The notes beneath the pieces are model-generated. The model searched no databases, was not told the DNA's origin, and worked only from the letters and a program-made list of their open reading frames with translations. Position numbers and translations under genes: made by a program. This document shows, in pieces, positions 1 to 8,228 of a stretch of 64,000 nt of DNA (its first letter is position 1; every line of letters begins with the position of its first letter). This DNA is from Paulinella micropora (lineage: Eukaryota; Cercozoa; Imbricatea; Euglyphida; Paulinellidae), in the NCBI GenBank assembly GCA_019918135.1, contig WBZZ01005860.1:1-64000 (forward strand), in the 5' to 3' direction.

Positions 1-733
1 AGCTCAGACACAAGACATAGCCAAGTGCCTGGATGTAGAGTACGCTACGCGTTACTGGGAATCGGTCGAGCCACAGCACCCAAGGCTGCCGGTGCTCCGC
101 CAGGCGTACCTGGCCCCGACAGAACGCCAGGACCCCATGGTCCAGGAGGCCCTGCGGCCAGTAGAAGAGGTCCTTCGCAACGACGGGGAGGCTGACGTCG
201 TGGTGCCACTCCCCCTTTTCCAACAGCAGCTCCGAGGGAAAATCAGAGGGGAGTGCAATGTTTCCCTGTACGTCCACATTTGCAGCCTCACGCACCTTTT
301 ACATCTGGCTCTGTCTTTGTCACTTGGGAGCAGCAAGAAGATACAAGTGCTCCACGCGACACGCGCCTTGGACCCGTAGCGCCCCCGAGATATCGCGGAG
401 TACATTCGAGGCCATGTATGCCTGTTCGTCGGACAGCGGACTCTGGCCTGGCTCCACCGGGAGGTCTTACGAAGGGGGGTGGATCTTGCTAGATATAATT
501 CCCGGAGAGGGTTTCTGGATCCTACTCAGGCCGGCAGGAAGGCGGACGGAAGTGCCCGTCCCTACGAAGAACACTGCCCCGAAATGGGCTCGGTCGAGCC
601 GCCGCATCCGGAACTACTTGGCAGCACAGCACCAGAACCACCACGAACAGCCGCTCCTGACAGTGACAGCAGCGACGACGATGATACCCACAACGAGGAT
701 GATCCTTACCGGGATGCTGCAGGGGGTCAGTAG
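1..733 (+). CDS. Left-edge gene, 3' part, product unknown
   Basis: I do not recognise this protein. From base 2 a frame is open to a TAG at 377-379, and the same frame is open again up to a TAG at 731-733. The two parts look like one product interrupted by a stop or an intron. A GTACGT donor-like site at 268 and a CCGTAG acceptor-like site ending at 379 exist, but splicing them would change frame. The first part (about 125 residues, open at the left edge) is rich in charged residues and proline. The last 40 residues form an acidic tail with SDSSDDDD, suggesting a disordered, perhaps nuclear, C-terminus. Blocks of the 3' part recur, diverged, at 10.1-10.5 kb and 28.4-28.8 kb. The 5' end lies outside the window. 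Confidence 0.4.
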
Positions 734-1105
734 GTACTGCGAGGTTAGAAGCGCTGGCACTGCCCGCCGCAACTGCGCACCGCATGAGAGGGGACCGGCA
801 GCCAGACAACAGAGACTAGCTACCAGCCTGGCGGAATGAAGCAGTCGTCTCACACTTTGAACGAGAAATCGAAAGGGACCTAAAATCTACTACTGCCCGT
901 AGCTAGTGCACGGGAAGAACGCAAACGAATGTCTATTTTTAAAAAAGGTGGTTTTTTATTCAGAGCTGGCTGTGGACAAGAGCGGTAAAGCCTTCTCCCC
1001 GTCCTTCTCCAGACTAAAGCCGGACCGGAAATGCTGAAAAAAAGCTCTGCTTGTCAGCGCACGACAGAGGCGTCTCCTGCACAACCCCCGGCCTGTCCCT
1101 AGGAA
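590..1105. repeat. Diverged repeat blocks shared with 9.85-10.35 kb
   Basis: Two blocks here have clear relatives further right. Block Y (about 600-855) resembles 10,120-10,350, and block X (about 925-1,100, starting GAATGTCTATTTTT) resembles 9,851-10,020. Their order is swapped: Y-X here, X-Y there. By eye they differ at roughly one base in six. Block Y includes the acidic tail of the left-edge gene; block X looks like 3' flanking DNA. The second instance was duplicated again within the large tandem duplication (28,109-28,610). Confidence 0.55.
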
Positions 1106-1510
1106 CGCACCTCGAAACTACTAGTACCCGTAGCCACACAGGCAGTCTCGGTCTCTGACATTCGTCCTCTCTCAGAGCAGCTTCCTTCACCGGAATAGTA
1201 CGTGCAGCCCTCGAGTCAGACTTCGTTGATGCTTTCGACTGCCTCTTACAGGAAGTTTTCTTTGGCCTGCGCGACTAGGAGAAGCTGGCGTAACAGTAAG
1301 CTTAAGCGCTCGAAATTCTCTAGACTCTTGAGCTCCCGTTGTCGTGCCAGCAGAGGAGCTTCGAAGCCGGGGCGCTGCCGGCCCCCCCCCCGGCTCCCGA
1401 GATCTAGTTCAAGACATTATTTTAAAGAAACAAGCTTGCTTAGCGTCGCCCGCCAACCCCCGACAGAGTCAAACACAGTCTGCACTTGCTTTTTAGCTAA
1501 AAGAACTCTT
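1106..1510. other. Stretch without a firm gene; possible minus-strand exon
   Basis: I see no firm gene. On the minus strand a Leu/Arg/Glu-rich frame (about 1,390 down to a TAA at 1,250) would encode a short amphipathic helix and could be a last exon of the gene at 1.5-2.2 kb. A poly-G run at 1,381-1,390 blurs the frame. Confidence 0.25.
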
Positions 1511-2215
1511 CTAGTCCAAGCGCTCCCTCCCCGGGGCTTGTAGCTCGTCCACGCCTGGTTCCTCCGGCTCGGAATCATTTTCCTCCGCCTCGATAAACTC
1601 AAAGCCTTCTAACACAGCTAGGAACTCTTTGGCCAGCTCTCGGGGGTCGCCATCCAGGCCACGCTGGTAATCCAGAGGCCCGGACACTCGTTGCTGCAGA
1701 TCGAAGAGGTCGTACTCCCGAGCCAGCCACGTTACGTCCAGGTGCCGGAAGTACCGTCGTTCACAGCTGGGCGCGGGATCGAGCCCGAAGTCACAGCGAC
1801 GCCTGCCAGGGGGTGGGTCCGCGGCCAGGTGTGGCAACACAGACTCGTGCGGGCGGCGGGGTGGACGCAGACGGAGCCCCCAGAGCCAGCAGCTAGAGGC
1901 GCCCGTCGGACGCACGCCCCAGTTCGGTGGCCCGGGGCGATAGCTCGTCGCGTGAGTCCATAACGGGACCGAAGAAGACGGCTTGGCCGTCTACTTGGCA
2001 CAGCAGCCGGGTGTAATCGCCGCTCTGCCGCTGTAGCTCTGCAATTTTCTCTGGCAAAAACACGCGGTGGCCCACCTGTACTGCGTCCAAAGTGACCACT
2101 CGCTGCGGGGCGGGCAGATCCTGCTGCCAGGGCAGGAAACTGCCCCCGCTCGGGAGCTCTACGCAGTGCGGATCAACCCAGGCCTCCGTACCAAACAGCA
2201 GACGTACCTGGACCG
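1511..2215 (-). CDS. Unknown protein, probably two or more exons
   Basis: Two adjoining minus-strand frames read as protein-like. An upstream piece (about 2,215 to 1,940) contains AVQVGHRVFLPEKIAEL and GDYTRLLCQVDGQAVFFGP. A downstream piece (to the stop at 1,511) contains YFRHLDVTWLAREYDLFDL and an acidic tail (EAEENDSEPEEP). The frame change between them, around 1,900-1,940, implies an intron or an indel. I do not recognise the family; the strand-rich upstream piece could be a small beta-barrel domain, which is inference only. The gene lies just downstream of the GNAT gene on the same strand. Its leader may overlap the GNAT 3' end, where ATG CGT CGC CAG is followed directly by a GT donor-like site. 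Confidence 0.4.
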
Positions 2216-2231
2216 AGCGGGCCCTTGGTTG

Positions 2232-2777
2232 CTACTGCCACCAGCGCCTAAAGTTGGGTGTGGGGCGCGGGACCTGGCGACGCATGCTTCGGCTGTGGGA
2301 GCCCTCACAGGGCTCCCACCTCTGCCTTCGCCAGAAGCCGTAGCTCTCTTGCGGCTGGCAGAACAGAAAAAGAAAGTCTGCGGAGGTGGTGCGGGCCACG
2401 TGCTGAAGCAGTGCTTGTGCAAAAGCACTGCCGATGCCCCGCCCCCGACGCGCCACGTCTACTTCGAAGATATCTAGGTGCCAGGCTACTGCATGGGTCA
2501 GAAGAGCGTATGCCAGCACAACACCAGGCTCGGACATGTCGTGGCCCGCTTCTACATACACCAGCAGCGAGTCCCGCGGTTCGCACAGTGCGCCCGCAAT
2601 GAGGCTCCAGTTATTCCTGAAGCCTAAGCAGGTTTTGGTGTCAAAGGAGCGCTCCACCAGGTCGCGCAGCGCCGGCAGGTCGGCGGGAGAAGAGGCCCTG
2701 ACCCGGCGCGCGAGCGTGCGCGGCCGCGCTGTGTCTGGCACAGGCTCTGCTCTTGGGCTCGCACGACCCTGTGCCAT
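2232..2777 (-). CDS. GNAT-family N-acetyltransferase-like protein
   Basis: This 181-residue minus-strand frame has the layout of a GNAT acetyltransferase, a family that moves the acetyl group of acetyl-CoA to an amine. About residues 30-60 hold an N-terminal DLPALRDLVERSF helix. A central strand (LDIFEVDVA) leads into RRGRGIGSAFAQALL, which fits the acetyl-CoA-binding R/Q-x-x-G-x-G/A motif and following helix. A late SYGFWRRQRW segment fits the family's C-terminal F-Y-x-x-G-F position. The substrate cannot be told. No targeting signal is evident. It is transcribed away from the gene at 3,328 across a shared 550-bp spacer. Its last ~30 codons cross a hairpin element that recurs at 5,453-5,503, so the true end could lie slightly earlier or be spliced. 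Confidence 0.72.
   Translation of the reverse strand: MAQGRASPRAEPVPDTARPRTLARRVRASSPADLPALRDLVERSFDTKTCLGFRNNWSLIAGALCEPRDSLLVYVEAGHDMSEPGVVLAYALLTHAVAWHLDIFEVDVARRGRGIGSAFAQALLQHVARTTSADFLFLFCQPQESYGFWRRQRWEPCEGSHSRSMRRQVPRPTPNFRRWWQ
2271..2322. repeat. Hairpin element, copy 1
   Basis: A 52-bp block is repeated with few changes at 5,453-5,503. It contains a perfect 10-bp stem (2,295-2,304 with 2,310-2,319) around a TCACA loop, and a GCATGC next to it. It lies inside the GNAT 3' end. On the minus strand it reads into ATG CGT CGC CAG followed by GT, so it may also be the leader of the next minus-strand gene. Confidence 0.6.
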
Positions 2778-3327
2778 ATGCTAGATGCTCGGGCTACACA
2801 GGTTGACCGCCAGGAGATTATTCTGAGCGAGACCCAAGACGGAGAAAGAGAGAGAGAGATAAGGAGAGAGAGAGAGCGAGAGCGGGCAGGGGGGGGGGGG
2901 GGGGGGCGCGCGCGTCCCTGGCCCCACCCCCGTGCGCGTGCTCGCCCCGAGCAGTGCACCCCGCACGCAAGACCCCCTCCCTCAACCTCTCTCCTTCTCC
3001 CTCCCCCGGACCGTGCCCCCACGCCCCCCTCCCGGGCACGCCGGGAGGCTTTCCTCCACTCTCCCCCCCTTGGCCGTGCACCCACGCCCGGGCACGCCGG
3101 GAGGCTCCCCCCCCACCGGGGCCTGCCGTGCTACCTCCCTGCCCACCCCCCCTTCCGCACCCTCACCCTCACACACCCCACGGTAGTGGACCAGGCAGAC
3201 GCCACGCTTCTCGTCTCCTCTTCCGGCGGCCGATACCGTCCGAGGTGTGTGTGTGTGTCAGCGGGGAGCCTGGGGAGAAGAGGGGAAAACAAATCCCTCA
3301 CAGGCCACACTCAGCCAATATATATAT
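2778..3327. promoter_or_regulatory. Divergent intergenic region
   Basis: The spacer lies between the minus-strand GNAT gene and the plus-strand gene at 3,328. It holds a (GA)n tract (2,841-2,884), an 18-base G run (about 2,889-2,906) and C-rich repeats with two copies of GGGCACGCCGGGAGGCT. CCAATATATATATATG sits directly on the downstream start codon; a TATA-like run that close suggests transcription may start inside the first codons. Confidence 0.4.
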
Positions 3328-4254
3328 ATGGGGGCCGCACCATCTACCGCGCTTCCGCAAGACAGTACAGAGGAGCCCGCCCGCAAGAGACTGTGCACGG
3401 GACAGCGTCAGGAACTTCGGCTGGACCTGGCTCATGACAGGCACGGGGCCGACGGCTGGTTGCGGCTGGAGCTGAGAGACAGTGCGGTGCTGCGCGGCAG
3501 CGCCTTTGTGTTGGGCGCAGGGTGCTTGGAGGTCGCTCTGCCCAGCTCGGCAGGCGACAGTGCGGCGGAGGCCTACCGCGCAATCGAGACGGACGCCAAC
3601 GCACTGCGGGTCTGCGCGGACCTGTCGGCTATCCTAGCCCCGGGCCTGCGGATGGAACTGGTGCCGCGTGCTGATGAGCGCGACCAGGAGCTGGCGGCGC
3701 TGCGCTTCGAAACCTCTCGGCTGGCTAGTCGGGTGGAGGCCTTGGCCAGCGCCCTGGCTAGTGCCTCTGTGCCGCGCCGGTTGGTCGTCAAGGCGGCCGA
3801 GCTGGCCCGCTGGGGGCACAGCGGCACAGGGGTGGCCTGCCGCAGGGTGGGGCCGCTGTGCATGTTGGAGGGATACGTAGTCTTTGATAAAGACCGGCTG
3901 CGCTTCGAGGAGGTCAAGGACCTCCCGAAAGAGAATGATAACTACACGAGGATAGGAGCGTTTTGCACCCTGCTGGAGCTGCCTGTGGCGTGGCGCCCCG
4001 CGCGGCTCGTAACGTACCCCTTTCCGCCTGGAACCTTCTTTTCACTTTATGTCGATCACAGTGCAATACGACAGGAGAGTCTTGAATTAGGCACGGACGG
4101 GAGGGTTCGCTTGTGCGTCACATGCAACAACACTACATTCAAACAGCTAAGCTCTGGCAACCTCAAGCAACGGTCCGTTCGGGATGGAGACAATTACACA
4201 TGGAAAATGCCCCTCGCGCTTGATCTCGGTGTGTTGCGCTGGTTCGTGGCCTAA
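3328..4254 (+). CDS. Unknown 308-residue protein with coiled-coil middle
   Basis: An uninterrupted GC-rich frame runs from the ATG at 3,328 to TAA at 4,252-4,254. The frame is open upstream, but the upstream part translates GT- and GC-rich spacer, so I chose this ATG (MGAAPSTALPQ). Residues 1-35 are polar with PARKRL, a possible nuclear signal. About residues 115-150 (DERDQELAALRFETSRLASR) form a coiled coil. The C-terminal half is a mixed strand/helix region with FPPGTFFSLYVDHSAI and ends in WKMPLALDLGVLRWFVA. I do not recognise the family. Codon use matches the neighbouring GC-rich genes. The C-terminal 70 codons are noticeably less GC-rich, so they may have a different origin. Confidence 0.6.
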   Translation: MGAAPSTALPQDSTEEPARKRLCTGQRQELRLDLAHDRHGADGWLRLELRDSAVLRGSAFVLGAGCLEVALPSSAGDSAAEAYRAIETDANALRVCADLSAILAPGLRMELVPRADERDQELAALRFETSRLASRVEALASALASASVPRRLVVKAAELARWGHSGTGVACRRVGPLCMLEGYVVFDKDRLRFEEVKDLPKENDNYTRIGAFCTLLELPVAWRPARLVTYPFPPGTFFSLYVDHSAIRQESLELGTDGRVRLCVTCNNTTFKQLSSGNLKQRSVRDGDNYTWKMPLALDLGVLRWFVA

Positions 4255-4396
4255 AAAAGGTCTGCTCGTAGCAGCAGTTATTAAGAAAACAGTCTTGAAT
4301 ACTTTGTTCAATCATTTTTGAATGTCGAGACAGTCATTCACAAAAAGAATCGAACTAGAAATTCAGGCGAGTTGTGTCTGAAGCGCCGTACGTGGT

Positions 4397-5402
4397 TCAC
4401 ATAAAAAGCACCAAAATAAACGATCTGGCGCCAAAATAAACGATCTGGCGCCGCCCCCAATGCACCAGCCGACAGAAGTCGGGGGCCACAATTCTGCCGG
4501 CGTCGGTGCCGGCGCTCTTTTGCGCGCAGAGCTTGTCTGTGAGGGCTTGCAGGTGTGTGTTGGCCTGTTTGAGCCGCTCAATTCCTAGTCGCAGAGCCGC
4601 CAGCTCCGGCCTTCCTTCTTCCTCGTGTCGTAACTCAGCCTTGCGCGCCCGCTGTGTCAGCTGCTCGCACTTGCTCACGGTCTCGCACTTGCTGCGCTCC
4701 GCCGCCAGCAGTGCCGCCTGCAGCCGGACACAGTCTAGCGCGGCCCGATTCTTCAGTTCGTTCGCCGCGCCGGCCTTGCCCCGAGCTAACCGCGCCGCTT
4801 CTTCGCGCAGTTTTGCCGCGCTGGCCTGCAGCTGCGCGAGCTCTGGTTGCCAACGCAGCTCCTGCCCCACGAGCCTAAGATTGGAGTCCACCTCCTGCTG
4901 CAACCGCAAGCGCAGCGCCTCGTTCTTTTGGCTCAGCTCAAGGGCCGAGGCAGAGCTTGCTTGTAGGCGTACGTTTTCTGCCACCAGAATCTCGTTCCGC
5001 TGCTGTAGGTCCCCGGCCGCCGCCGAGCAGTCCGACAGCTCCCGCGCAAGCTCCTCGAGCTTGGCCTCCAGGGCGGACTTGGCAACGGACAGCGCCTCCC
5101 GGTCTGCGCTCTGTTGAGTTAGGCGCTGGACCTGCGGAGCTAGTCGCGAATTGGCTGCCAGCAGCTCTGCCTGCCTTGTCCTGAGCGCTGCGTTTTCCTG
5201 GCGCAGAGCCTCGCAAGCCCGAGCGATTGAGCGCCGCTCCTGCTCCCAACCCCAAGTCTTGGCTGCCGAGTGCCACCGTTCTGCGCAGCTGGGTGCTGGC
5301 CGTCAGGTTCTGATGAACAAACGCGTTGGCCCGCTGCAAGTCAGGCACGGGACATTGTTTGTCTGCTTGACGAAGCAGTTGCTGCTGCTGTTTCTTTGCC
5401 AT
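4397..5402 (-). CDS. Long coiled-coil protein, probably two exons
   Basis: The minus-strand ATG at 5,402 begins MAKKQQQQLLRQADKQ. A change of frame near 5,260-5,300 then leads into an almost continuous coiled coil: EQERRSIARACEALRQENAA, then SALEAKLEELARELSD, then ENVRLQASSASALELSQKNE, then repeated heptads down to the stop at 4,397. The frame change suggests a short intron or an indel. The whole product would be about 330 residues, almost all alpha-helical, rich in Ala, Leu, Glu, Arg and Gln. Such proteins are usually structural or scaffold parts, but nothing here names one. A hairpin element at 5,453-5,503 lies just upstream, followed on the minus strand by a GT...TTTGGTAG stretch that could be a leader intron. 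It is divergent from the family gene at 5,712. Confidence 0.55.
4410..4452. repeat. 20-bp tandem duplication at a gene end
   Basis: CCAAAATAAACGATCTGGCG occurs twice in a row. It lies inside the last codons of the minus-strand coiled-coil gene, so the duplication changed that protein's C-terminus. Confidence 0.7.
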
Positions 5403-5452
5403 CGTTACCTTTTTTCTACCAAACAAAGGAAATTAGAAAGGGGGCTGCGCGA

Positions 5453-5503
5453 GACCTGGCGACGCATGCTCAGGCTGTGTGAGCCCTCACAGGGCTCCCA
5501 CTC
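5453..5503. repeat. Hairpin element, copy 2
   Basis: This is the relative of 2,271-2,322: GACCTGGCGACGCATGCT is identical, and the TCACA loop and most of the stem are kept. It sits between the divergent coiled-coil gene (minus) and the family gene (plus), so it may be a promoter or leader element. Because copy 1 overlaps GNAT codons, this copy could instead be a transplanted GNAT 3' end. Confidence 0.6.
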
Positions 5504-5711
5504 CCCCCCCGTCGCGCCGCCCTCCCTTCCTTCCCCTCTCCTGTTCCTCGCCTCTCTACTCTCCCCCTGCTGTCCCGGGGAAACGGCGGCGAGCGTGCGC
5601 CAGGTGGGGGGAAAGGGGCCTGCTTCACGCCGCCGCCCTCCCTCACCCCCACTCCTCCCGCCGCCCGCGTGCGTGCAGCCGCCGCACAACCCCGCGCACG
5701 GCGTGGTACTG
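5504..5711 (+). promoter_or_regulatory. Conserved leader of the family gene
   Basis: A C-rich leader runs to the start codon at 5,712. It is shared with the leader of the second family gene (about 7,975-8,228 and 26,040-26,308), including CTGTCCCGGGGAAACGGC (one base different there) and GAGCGTGCGCCAGGTGGGG. Conservation of non-coding sequence between paralogs suggests promoter or 5' UTR function, or simply recent common origin. Confidence 0.45.
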
Positions 5712-6542
5712 ATGCAGAACCGGCTGAGCGAGCTGTCTGCCAAGATAAGAACCCGCGCCCAGCGGCAGCTGTATCCTATCGAGCCAGTGGTGGCAGAGCC
5801 GTCGTGTTCCGACAGCGAGACAGAGGACAGCGAGACAGAGGACAGCGAGACAGAGGACAGCGAGACAGAGGACATCGAAACAGAACAAAGTGAGTTCGAA
5901 GAGCAGATTTCCATTGGTAAGTCGCCATACGATGGGATGGTGTTGAGCGCTATCCATAGCGCGATACAAAACAAACCATTGATTATGGGCTTGAGCGAAG
6001 GAGCTTTGAAAACAGCTGTCACACGCCAACAGGACGGTTTCTTTGCGATTGCCGACGTCATCGCCTTCTTGAAGAGCTCTTCAGCCAAGGCTGCTAGAAA
6101 GGACTATGATCGACTGAAGAACAAGTTAAAACATCAGAGAGCAGGACTCATTCCGCGCAAGATTGCCTTTCCGCGTTCGAATAGGCAAAGGGGGGCTGAA
6201 ATAGATTGCTACAGGTTTTGTGATTTGCTGAAGATCCTGCCTCTGGTCCCTGGCTCCACAGGCAAAACGATTCAATGGGAACAAGCAGACTTGCTGGCTC
6301 GGGTTGCAGTGCAGAGAACCATAGCAGAGCCTGTGACTGCCCCCTCTCCAGAGGACTGCCCCCCTGCCAGCACACTCAAAAGCTGCATTCCTGCACCGGA
6401 AGCAGGCAAAAACCCCCCTGCGGCAGCCTCTGGCTTACCCGCGCATAAGCAGACTCCTGCCTCCTTCGCCGCCGCGCACGATGTAAACGTGAAGAGGGAC
6501 ATGGAAAGACTGTTGGAAGGAATTGAACGACAAAAAGATTGA
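5712..6542 (+). CDS. DCYRFCDL-family protein A, first domain
   Basis: I start at MQNRLSELSAK because the same start is kept in the paralog at 8,229 and 26,309. The frame runs 276 codons to a TGA at 6,540-6,542. Order: basic N-terminus (about 1-20); acidic block of repeated SETED units (about 33-56) from a 15-bp tandem repeat; a helix LSEGALKTAVTRQQDGFFAI (about 94-113); a basic linker DYDRLKNKLK; and EIDCYRFCDLLKILPLVPG (about 163-181), the family's best conserved part. This last segment resembles the strand-helix layout of viral KilA-N/Bro-N/MSV199-type DNA-binding domains, but I cannot confirm that. After the TGA the same frame continues in register with a second copy of the domain, so this may be the front of a longer gene. 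Confidence 0.6.
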   Translation: MQNRLSELSAKIRTRAQRQLYPIEPVVAEPSCSDSETEDSETEDSETEDSETEDIETEQSEFEEQISIGKSPYDGMVLSAIHSAIQNKPLIMGLSEGALKTAVTRQQDGFFAIADVIAFLKSSSAKAARKDYDRLKNKLKHQRAGLIPRKIAFPRSNRQRGAEIDCYRFCDLLKILPLVPGSTGKTIQWEQADLLARVAVQRTIAEPVTAPSPEDCPPASTLKSCIPAPEAGKNPPAAASGLPAHKQTPASFAAAHDVNVKRDMERLLEGIERQKD

Positions 6543-7597
6543 TACTTCTGTGCCTTTGATGTAATCGCAAGATTTCTGACCTGTTCACTCAAGCAGGCCA
6601 GAAAATGCTACACACGCCTCGAACACCGGTTGTCTGAACACGGCATACTGTCTCGTTCAGTCAAACTGAAGTTCAAACGGAAAGATGGAAAGAATGGGAT
6701 TCCTATTGATTGCTTCCACAAAAAGGACATGTACCTTATTTTTGCGTTGCTCCCTGGGCAGAAGGCGGAAACTCTGCGTTTTAAGCTACTGCAAGATGTA
6801 GCAAACGTGTTTCTGCCCGAGAAGAATTTGCGCGACGTCACCAGCAAAGTACTAACAGCGCAGCCGGCGAAAAGTAACACACGACCGAGTGGTACGCAGC
6901 CGACTACGAACGAAGACACCTCTGCTGCCGAAGTAGCAGACGATCGTCAGGCACAGCTCATGCATGTCCTTCCCAGCGACTTGTCGACAGCGAAGCCTAT
7001 GTCTGGGATGGCAGCGACATTTCCGCTTTTAGTGGTGCCAATCACCTACAGGCTATCAAAAACGCCATGCGCGGCGCTCATCCGGATGTCGAAATAGACA
7101 CACAGCCAGTCTACCTAGGATTTGTTAAGCCCCTTACGAACGAAAAGCGGTTCATGTCACGTTCCCTGGTGCGGCGTTGGGTTATAGAGCACCGTCGTAG
7201 CATCTTCTTCAGAGACTACTTTGACGAGAGGGGTAAATAAGAGGGGGGAGGGTAGAGTGCGTACCATGCCTGCTGGCTTTGCGTGTTGATGTGGCTGTGA
7301 TTTGGCAGGCATTCAGAAGATTCATTTTCACATTGACCATGTTATTCCCGAATCTGCTAACGGTCCTGATCATCCGCGAAATTACGCCCTGATGCCGGCG
7401 ACATTCAATTCCGCGTTTTCTTTTTGGTGGATGCCTGCCAAGTCTCAGTATATTGGTACATCTCTTCTTTATTGTGTTGGCCTATGCGCGTTGCTGCTGT
7501 AGGAAATACGGCCGCACGCACTGCGATCCTGTTTGCCAAGTACATCCACAAGAAGACCATGCTGCAGGTCACCTTACACGACATGGAGATGTTTTAG
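6543..7597 (+). CDS. DCYRFCDL-family second domain plus HNH nuclease-like domain
   Basis: Directly after the TGA at 6,540 the frame reads a second family domain (FDVIARFL at about 6,558, GIPIDCFHKKDMYLIFALLP at about 6,700). A frame change between about 6,900 and 7,000 implies another intron. Then comes QPVYLGFVKPLTNEKRFMSR, an intron 7,233-7,308 (GTAAATAAG...TTTGGCAG), exon 7,309-7,455 with FHIDHVIPES and NYALMPATFN, an intron 7,456-7,502 (GTACATCTC...CTGCTGTAG) and exon 7,503-7,597 ending LHDMEMF. Both introns are phase 1 and keep the frame. H-x-D-H-V-I-P followed by N-Y-A-L-M-P and N fits the HNH/HNHc metal-binding fold, suggesting DNA binding or cleavage. Alone, exon 2 looks like a 60-residue orphan; splicing makes it coherent. 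Confidence 0.6.
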
Positions 7598-8228
7598 CTT
7601 TGTCTGCGGTCCTTTTCCTTATTAAAGTCTTAGTGTTTTTCCTGATTCCTAAGCAAGATTCAGCAATGGCCGGCCGCTGCAAAATCTCTTTTCCTAAGCT
7701 CGGTCCGTTGCCTGGCAAGGCCAGTGCTCGTCTGCGAGTTGTGCAGGCCCGCCGCAGAGAGAATAGATCCTGATCCTGGCCTAATCTAAGTCTAGCTCGT
7801 GGCAGTCTCCCTGACGGCCTGCCACCTTAGCTGCCGAGGTCATCCAGGGTCTGTAAGCAGGCACCTGTCGAGAAAAGGAAGTGGAGGAGGGGGCTAGGGA
7901 GGGGGGGGGGGGGGGGCACGCTCAGAAGAGAAGACGACCTCTCTGTGAGTCGGGGCTCCCCTCCCCCGCGCCCCCTTGCTTCCCCTCTCCTGTCCCTCGC
8001 CTCCCTACTCTCCCCCTGTTGTCCCGGGGAAACGGCAGCGAGCGTGCGCCAGGTGGGGGAGGGACTGCTGCACATCGCCACCCCCCCCCCCTCCCCCCCC
8101 GCAATCCTCCGCCGCCCGCGTGCGTGCGCCGGGTGGGGGGGGCCTACCGCACACCACCGCCCCCCACCCCGCGCTCCGTCGGGCGCGTGCGTGCAGCCAC
8201 CCCACAACCCGCGCACGGTGTGGTACCG
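7598..8228 (+). promoter_or_regulatory. Spacer and GC-rich leader before family gene B, copy 1
   Basis: No gene is seen. The left part is the HNH 3' flank. The right part (from about 7,870) holds a G run, then the C-rich leader shared with family gene A, including the CCCGGGGAAACGGC block and two GCCGCCCGCGTGCGTGCG motifs, up to the ATG at 8,229. Confidence 0.4.

Noticed and set aside
5712-7597. Firm assignment of the family domain to KilA-N or Bro-N
   Set aside because: The layout is suggestive but the conserved residues do not match well enough by eye; kept as a hypothesis only.
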